Part shown: piece after piece, positions 59,828 through 64,000 of the stretch
How the letters are laid out: the number at the start of each line of letters is the position of its first letter
Numbering within the stretch: position 1 is the stretch's first letter
Translations under genes and position numbers: made by a program
Notes under the pieces: generated by a model
What the model saw: only the letters and a program-made list of their open reading frames with translations
The model's database searches: none
What the model was told of the DNA's origin: nothing
NCBI GenBank assembly: GCA_024699325.1
Contig: JAILPS010000024.1
Location: 1-64,000, forward strand
DNA from: Lachnospiraceae bacterium
GTDB taxonomy: Bacteria; Bacillota; Clostridia; Lachnospirales; Lachnospiraceae
DNA length: 64,000 nucleotides
Direction of reading: 5' to 3'

Positions 59828-62178
59828 CAGACCACCCCCACAAGTAATCCTATGCATCTGACCAGAAGAGCCGCCAGGTAGGCGACAGCGCACTGCCAGA
59901 TGACAACAATCAGGGCCCATTTGCCGCCCATCTCACGTCTGATCGCCGCGACCGCAGCCACACAGGGAGTGTAGAGAAGCGAGAACACCAGCACGCAGGC
60001 TGCAACACCCTCTGTGAGCACTCCTGCAACACCGCCGCCTGTCTCAAACAGAACGCTCATGACAGACACCACGCTCTCCTTGGCCATAAAACCTGAGATT
60101 AAGGAGGTCACAATCCTCCAGTCGCCTAATCCCACAGGAGTAAACAGAGGCGCCACAACACCTGCGATGCAGGCGAGCATGCTCTCCCCCTCCTCGCTCA
60201 CTCTGTTTAGGCCAAAATCGAAGCTGTTTAAAACCCAGACGACAACCGTGGCCACGAGAATGACAGAGAACGCTCTCTGAAGGAAATCCTTCGCCTTGTC
60301 CCACAGAAGGTGGGCAACATTTTTGAGCATGGGAAGCCTGTAGTTTGGAAGCTCCATGACAAACGGAACCGCCTCCCCGCTAAATATTGTCTTCTTATAT
60401 ATAAGCGCCGCCACAATTCCAAACACAATCCCCAGAAAATACAGCCCCGTGATGATAAGCCAGCCGTATGCGGGGAAAAATGCGTCCACGAAGAATGCAT
60501 AGATTGGAAGCTTCGCCGTGCAGCTCATAAAAGGTGTCAGAAGAATGGTCATTCTTCTGTCGCGGTTGCTCGGAAGAGTTCTCGTGGCCATGACAGCCGG
60601 AACCGTGCAGCCAAATCCTATGAGAAGCGGCACAATGCTTCTTCCCGAGAGGCCGATTTTTCGAAGGAGCTTGTCCATGAAGAATGCAACTCTCGCAATA
60701 TATCCGCTGTCCTCAAGTATGGACAGGAAGAAAAACATGGTGACGATGACGGGCAGGAAGCTTAAAACACTTCCCACACCCTCTAACATGCCTGAGACTA
60801 TGAGGGCGTGTATGTTTTCATTGACATAGGCATCGGTCAGCGCCGCATCCACCCTGTCAGTCACATATCCTATGCCCATGTCCAGAAGCTCCTGAAGCCA
60901 CGCTCCTATCACGTTAAATGTCAGGAAGAATATGGCGGCCATCACAGCTATGAACATGGGAAGCGCCGTGTATTTGCCCGTAAGGATCTTGTCGATTCGC
61001 TCGTTTCTGCTTCTTCTTAGCGTCTCGTCAGGTTTTCTGACACACATTTTGCAGACCTTAAATATGAAGCTGTAGCGCATGTCAGCTATGGCAGCGCTTC
61101 TGTCAAGCCCCCTCTCGGTCTCCATTTGCTTCGCGATATGCTCGAGAGTCTCCCGCTCGTTGCCGTCAAGCTTCAGCGCGTCGATAATCAGGCTGTCCCC
61201 CTCGATTGCCTTCGAGGCGGCAAACCTAAGAGGAAGCCCCGCTAAGAGGGCATGGTCCTCTATCAGATGCATGGCCATGTGAATGCCCCTGTGCACACTT
61301 CCGCCGTTGTCATTTTCGTCGCAGAAATCCGCTCTTCCAGGTCTCTCCTGGTACTTAGCCACGTGCATGGCGTGCTGCATAAGCTCGTCAATTCCCTCGT
61401 TCTTCGCCGCAGATATGGGCACCACGGGAACGCCAAGCATGCTCTCCATTCTGTTTATGTCCACGGTTCCGCCACCGCTTCGAAGCTCGTCCATCATGTT
61501 CAGGGCGATGACCATGGGCACCTCCATCTCGAGAAGCTGCATGGTGAGATACAGATTCCTCTCAATGTTGGTGGCATCGATAATGTTGATAATCGCCTTC
61601 GGCTTCTCCTCAAGCACATGGTTTCTGCTGACAATCTCCTCCTTGGAGTAGGGCGACATGGAATATATTCCCGGCAGATCCGTGATGAGCGCGTTCTTAT
61701 ATCCCCTGATCGCGCCGTCCTTCCTGTCAACCGTGACTCCAGGGAAGTTTCCCACATGCTGGTTGGCTCCCGTGAGCTCGTTAAACAGCGTGGTTTTGCC
61801 GCTGTTCTGATTGCCCACAAGCGCAAATGTTATCTTCTGCGCATCTCCTAGCACCTCACCGCTGGGCTTAGGCGCAAATTTGCCATCCTCGCCAAAACCC
61901 GGATGGGCAATATCTGTGAGGTGTCTCTCGCTCTTTTTGGGCTCCTCGCCCTCCGAAATCTTATCCACCCCGATCTTTTCCGCGTCCGCTAAGCGAAGCG
62001 TCAGATAGTAATCATGTATTCTAATCTCCACGGGATCTCCCATGGGCGCATATTTTACCACGCAGGTTTTAACCCCCGGTATCAGTCCCATGTCGAGAAT
62101 GTGCTGCCTAAGCGCGCCATCCCCTCCCACGGTTTTGACTACCGCATAGTCCCCCGGCTTAAGTTCTCTAAGATTCAT
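59827..62178 (-). CDS. feoB: FeoA-FeoB fusion, ferrous iron transporter
   Basis: 783-aa membrane GTPase for Fe(II) uptake. An N-terminal FeoA/SH3-like domain (about 1-75: MNLRELKPGDYAVVKTV, MGLIPGV) is fused to FeoB. The G domain follows (about 115-280) with G1 GNQNSGKTT, G3 DLPG, G4 NMMD and the G5 region SAAKN. The membrane part (about 430-783) has the two Gate/Nucleoside-recognition cores including GCTVPAVMATRTL and CTAKLPIYAFF. Start ATG at 62178 with GGAGG 4 nt upstream. No Fur-type or iron box was recognised in the 62179-62260 region, and only a weak promoter. It lies right behind the rplL terminator. Confidence 0.95.
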   Translation of the reverse strand: MNLRELKPGDYAVVKTVGGDGALRQHILDMGLIPGVKTCVVKYAPMGDPVEIRIHDYYLTLRLADAEKIGVDKISEGEEPKKSERHLTDIAHPGFGEDGKFAPKPSGEVLGDAQKITFALVGNQNSGKTTLFNELTGANQHVGNFPGVTVDRKDGAIRGYKNALITDLPGIYSMSPYSKEEIVSRNHVLEEKPKAIINIIDATNIERNLYLTMQLLEMEVPMVIALNMMDELRSGGGTVDINRMESMLGVPVVPISAAKNEGIDELMQHAMHVAKYQERPGRADFCDENDNGGSVHRGIHMAMHLIEDHALLAGLPLRFAASKAIEGDSLIIDALKLDGNERETLEHIAKQMETERGLDRSAAIADMRYSFIFKVCKMCVRKPDETLRRSRNERIDKILTGKYTALPMFIAVMAAIFFLTFNVIGAWLQELLDMGIGYVTDRVDAALTDAYVNENIHALIVSGMLEGVGSVLSFLPVIVTMFFFLSILEDSGYIARVAFFMDKLLRKIGLSGRSIVPLLIGFGCTVPAVMATRTLPSNRDRRMTILLTPFMSCTAKLPIYAFFVDAFFPAYGWLIITGLYFLGIVFGIVAALIYKKTIFSGEAVPFVMELPNYRLPMLKNVAHLLWDKAKDFLQRAFSVILVATVVVWVLNSFDFGLNRVSEEGESMLACIAGVVAPLFTPVGLGDWRIVTSLISGFMAKESVVSVMSVLFETGGGVAGVLTEGVAACVLVFSLLYTPCVAAVAAIRREMGGKWALIVVIWQCAVAYLAALLVRCIGLLVGVV

Positions 62179-62261
62179 TCTGCCTCCAAAACTAACCATA
62201 CTCCATACATAAAATATATCATAGCACAAATACATCTATTTAAAAACAGAATGTTTCAGAA

Positions 62262-62295
62262 AATAAAAAATCGCAGACCCATAAGGATCTGCGAT
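62262..62295 (-). terminator. Terminator of the rplJL operon
   Basis: An 11-bp stem with one G-U pair (ATCGCAGATCC / GGTCTGCGAT type, 62270-62295) is followed by a T run on the minus strand, 30 nt after the rplL stop. Confidence 0.92.
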
Positions 62296-62324
62296 CTGAT
62301 AATCTTATAAAGTGTAGGCAATAA

Positions 62325-62687
62325 TTACTTAAGTGTAACCTTTGCGCCCTCAGCCTCAAGCTTAGCCTTGATGTCATCAGCCTCTTCCTTAGAAGCGCCA
62401 GCCTTAACAACCTTAGGAGCGCCATCAACAACGTCCTTAGCTTCCTTAAGACCAAGACCTGTAGCCTCACGTACAACCTTGATAACCTTAACCTTGTTAG
62501 GGCCAACCTCTGTAAGCTCTACGTCGAACTCTGTCTTCTCCTCAGCTGCTGCTGCAGGACCTGCTGCAACTACTGCTACGCCTGCTGCTGCAGATACGCC
62601 GAACTCTTCCTCACAAGCCTTAACGAGCTCGTTTAACTCTAAAACTGATAACTTCTTAATCTCTTCAATAAACTCTGCTGTTGTCAT
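62325..62687 (-). CDS. rplL: 50S ribosomal protein L7/L12
   Basis: Stalk protein recruiting translation factors, 120 aa. The N-terminal dimerisation helices ([27 protein letters not shown], in pieces), an Ala-rich hinge, and the conserved C-terminal factor-binding domain ([25 protein letters not shown]) are present. The start is the ATG at 62687 with GGAGG upstream; a TTG five codons earlier overlaps that site. Confidence 0.98.
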   Translation of the reverse strand: MTTAEFIEEIKKLSVLELNELVKACEEEFGVSAAAGVAVVAAGPAAAAEEKTEFDVELTEVGPNKVKVIKVVREATGLGLKEAKDVVDGAPKVVKAGASKEEADDIKAKLEAEGAKVTLK

Positions 62688-62755
62688 TTTATTATCCTCC
62701 AATTAAAATTGATTGCGGTCTCATGCCGCCAAATGAAATGTTTTAAGCTGCCAAA

Positions 62756-63250
62756 TTAAGCAACCTCTTCGTTCTTCTCCGCGATCTGCTTGATAACGCG
62801 TGCGAAGTTTGCGATAGGACTCTGGATGCTTCCAAGAAGCTTGCCAAGAAGTACCTCTCTTGAAGGAATTGTAGCGATAAGCTTAATTCCCTTCTCATCA
62901 TAGTATGTGCCGTCTACAACGCCACACTTAAGCTGAAGAGTCTCTGCTGTCTTACCGAACTCTGCGAGTACTCTTGCAGGAGCTGTTGCATCATCCTTAG
63001 CGAATGCGAATGCTGAAGGGCCGTCAAGCTGACCAGCGAGCTCTGCGAACTCTGTGCCTTCAATAGCACGCTTTACATAAGTATTCTTGTATACCTTGTA
63101 AACTACTCCGGCCTCTCTTAACTTCTTACGAAGCTCTGTATCCTGAGCAACTGTAAGACCACGGTAATCAGCGACAACAACTGCCTTAGCGCCATCAAGG
63201 TTAGCCTTGATCTCGTCAATGATAGGTGCCTTAACTTCTACCTTTGCCAT
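62756..63250 (-). CDS. rplJ: 50S ribosomal protein L10
   Basis: Stalk base protein, 164 aa, that anchors L7/L12 dimers. N-terminal rRNA-binding domain with AKAVVVADYRGLTVAQDTELRKKLREAGV (in pieces) and a C-terminal helix for L12. Preceded by a classical L10 leader. Start ATG with AAGGAGGTAA upstream. rplK-rplA are not immediately upstream. Confidence 0.97.
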   Translation of the reverse strand: MAKVEVKAPIIDEIKANLDGAKAVVVADYRGLTVAQDTELRKKLREAGVVYKVYKNTYVKRAIEGTEFAELAGQLDGPSAFAFAKDDATAPARVLAEFGKTAETLQLKCGVVDGTYYDEKGIKLIATIPSREVLLGKLLGSIQSPIANFARVIKQIAEKNEEVA

Positions 63251-63402
63251 GTTTTTACCTCCTTATAAGATTCAGCCGAATTAAAAAACCTCACTGCAAA
63301 GACAGTGAGGAATACAAGTCATATTAACTCATACCTCGGTAGGCGATTAAACTTACGCACAGATGTGCACCTACTGTCTTCGGCTCTCCGTTAAACGGAA
63401 AC
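63251..63402 (-). ncRNA. L10 leader (rplJL autoregulation)
   Basis: About 150 nt of 5' leader with the sequence hallmarks of the bacterial L10 leader: GCCGAAGACAGTAGGTGC, followed by the CGCCTACCGAGG partner, then a terminator-like hairpin before the rplJ ribosome site. In other bacteria the L10(L12)4 complex binds this region. The pattern was recognised from memory. Confidence 0.85.
63283..63310 (-). terminator. Attenuator hairpin in the L10 leader
   Basis: An 8-bp stem (CCTCACTG with CAGTGAGG, 63289-63310) followed by six T on the minus strand lies within the leader, upstream of rplJ. It can prematurely terminate rplJL transcription. Confidence 0.85.
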
Positions 63403-63408
63403 GTGAAG

Positions 63409-63437
63409 ATATTATCACATATGCCCGATGTTGTCAA
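63409..63437 (-). promoter_or_regulatory. Promoter of rplJL
   Basis: On the minus strand, consensus TTGACA (63432-63437) and TAATAT (63409-63414) are 17 nt apart. Confidence 0.9.
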
Positions 63438-63469
63438 GCATTTTTATAAATGTTTTCAGAGGAAGCGCA

Positions 63470-64000
63470 TCAGCTCTTCCTCTTCATTTTGCTGCCCACA
63501 AGCGATACCGCAGGACCAAGCATCACTGCCATGAGGAGAATGCCCACATTTGGCCTCATGCCAGCCAAGACTCCGATAAGGATTGCCAGATAGTCATAGC
63601 ATATACGAAACAGAAAGAATGGAACCTTCTTAACCTTAGAGGACAGTATGTTTGCCGTCGCATCGTAGGGAGAAACGCCAACCTCTGAGTTCATATACAC
63701 GGCGGCGCTTATCACAAAGCAAACCAGCGCCACGATAAATATCGCCCAGCGCGATACAGGGTTTGTAAATGTTCCCGCCGGAAGCACCTTGCCCCACACC
63801 CAGTCGAAGAAGTCCGCATAGTAGCCGATAAGTATCATATTGAAAAATGTTCCAAATCCAATCAGATGGCGGCCAAACGCGATGACAAACAAAAGCATGG
63901 CGATGTTCATGATTAACTGCCAGTTGCCAAAGCTCATGCCTATGCGCTGAGCCAGACTGCGGTTCATAAAAGTGCACGGATCTGTTCCCAGATCGCACAG
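63470..64000 (-). CDS. YczE/YitT-type membrane protein (cut by window edge)
   Basis: 176 codons are visible. The frame continues in phase to the window edge, with LGTDPCTFMNRSL upstream of the apparent first ATG at 63967, so the true start lies outside. About four hydrophobic segments and the GVSPYDATANI motif match the YczE/YyaS/YitT family of integral membrane proteins of unknown function. It precedes the rplJL promoter on the same strand; a short hairpin at its stop is a weak terminator at best. Confidence 0.85.
   Translation of the reverse strand: MCDLGTDPCTFMNRSLAQRIGMSFGNWQLIMNIAMLLFVIAFGRHLIGFGTFFNMILIGYYADFFDWVWGKVLPAGTFTNPVSRWAIFIVALVCFVISAAVYMNSEVGVSPYDATANILSSKVKKVPFFLFRICYDYLAILIGVLAGMRPNVGILLMAVMLGPAVSLVGSKMKRKS

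Noticed and set aside
61252..61851. A 199-codon plus-strand frame inside feoB, and similar long frames opposite the XRE gene (58753-59352) and abfA (52531-53172)
   Set aside because: All are antisense to well-supported genes with intact motifs. None has a start signal or a recognisable protein.
62179..62261. Iron riboswitch or Fur box before feoB
   Set aside because: No 19-bp Fur-like dyad or recognisable riboswitch element was visible; only the rplL terminator and an AT-rich stretch are present.
1..64000. CRISPR arrays, insertion sequences, tRNA or rRNA genes, prophage
   Set aside because: None was recognised while reading both strands. Repeats found are short operator or hairpin type; no transposase or integrase frame is present.

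Overview
The window looks like a chromosomal segment of an anaerobic plant-polysaccharide-degrading Firmicute of the family Lachnospiraceae (Butyrivibrio/Roseburia-like). Reasons: the gene order and sequences of the ribosomal cluster, a type Z S14, a lysine-rich long L17, a map-KOW-infA arrangement, a DUF6171 protein, Thr/Glu-rich lipoprotein linkers, and DUF5696 and Yip1 proteins beside sugar ABC transporters. Genus is a guess. Almost everything is on the minus strand; the one clear plus-strand gene is the regulator at 53555-54484. No rRNA, tRNA, CRISPR array, insertion sequence or prophage was seen. Layout, low to high coordinate (the reverse of transcription for minus genes): 1-832 is a two-component system (response regulator, then the start of its presumed kinase). 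944-7660 holds ecfA1-ecfA2-ecfT-truA, to which a large GH2 glycosidase is joined by a 4-nt overlap. 7790-23893 is an unbroken S10-spc-alpha superoperon from rpsJ to rplQ with secY, adk, map, a KOW protein and infA. It has a promoter and a long structured leader before rpsJ and a second strong promoter before rpmJ. 24291-29347 carries a GH13 glucosidase, a DUF1266 protein and a CotH-type lipoprotein. 29475-53238 is a large arabinan/arabino-oligosaccharide locus. In transcription order it has a GH51 arabinofuranosidase, an unusual 992-residue solute-binding fusion protein, two permeases, an NHL-TPR-Yip1 membrane protein, a DUF5696 lipoprotein, a second permease pair, a solute-binding lipoprotein, a LamG lipoprotein with a duplicated C-terminal domain, a GH43 enzyme, a DUF6171 protein, a secreted GH43 arabinanase, a small membrane protein, an FGGY sugar kinase and another solute-binding lipoprotein. 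A divergent ArsR-fold regulator with a large unknown C-terminal domain faces this locus at 53555. Inference from the enzymes: secreted GH43 cuts arabinan, the ABC systems bring in oligomers, intracellular GH43 and GH51 release arabinose, and the FGGY kinase phosphorylates the resulting ketose; no ABC ATPase, isomerase or epimerase is in the window. 54550-59528 is a signalling region: a soluble GGDEF-EAL protein fused to a LamG-like domain, a PadR-DUF1700-DUF4097 operon with a palindrome over its promoter, and an XRE-type membrane regulator. 59669-62178 is ferrous iron uptake (a FeoA-FeoB fusion plus a Cys-rich partner). 62325-63437 is rplJ-rplL with a classical L10 leader and attenuator, detached from rpoBC. 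The window ends inside a YczE-type membrane protein gene. The best candidates for something undescribed are the arabinan uptake set with its odd accessory proteins and regulator, the GGDEF-EAL-LamG fusion, the tandem domain of the LamG lipoprotein, and the mutually exclusive hairpins at 36438-36516.
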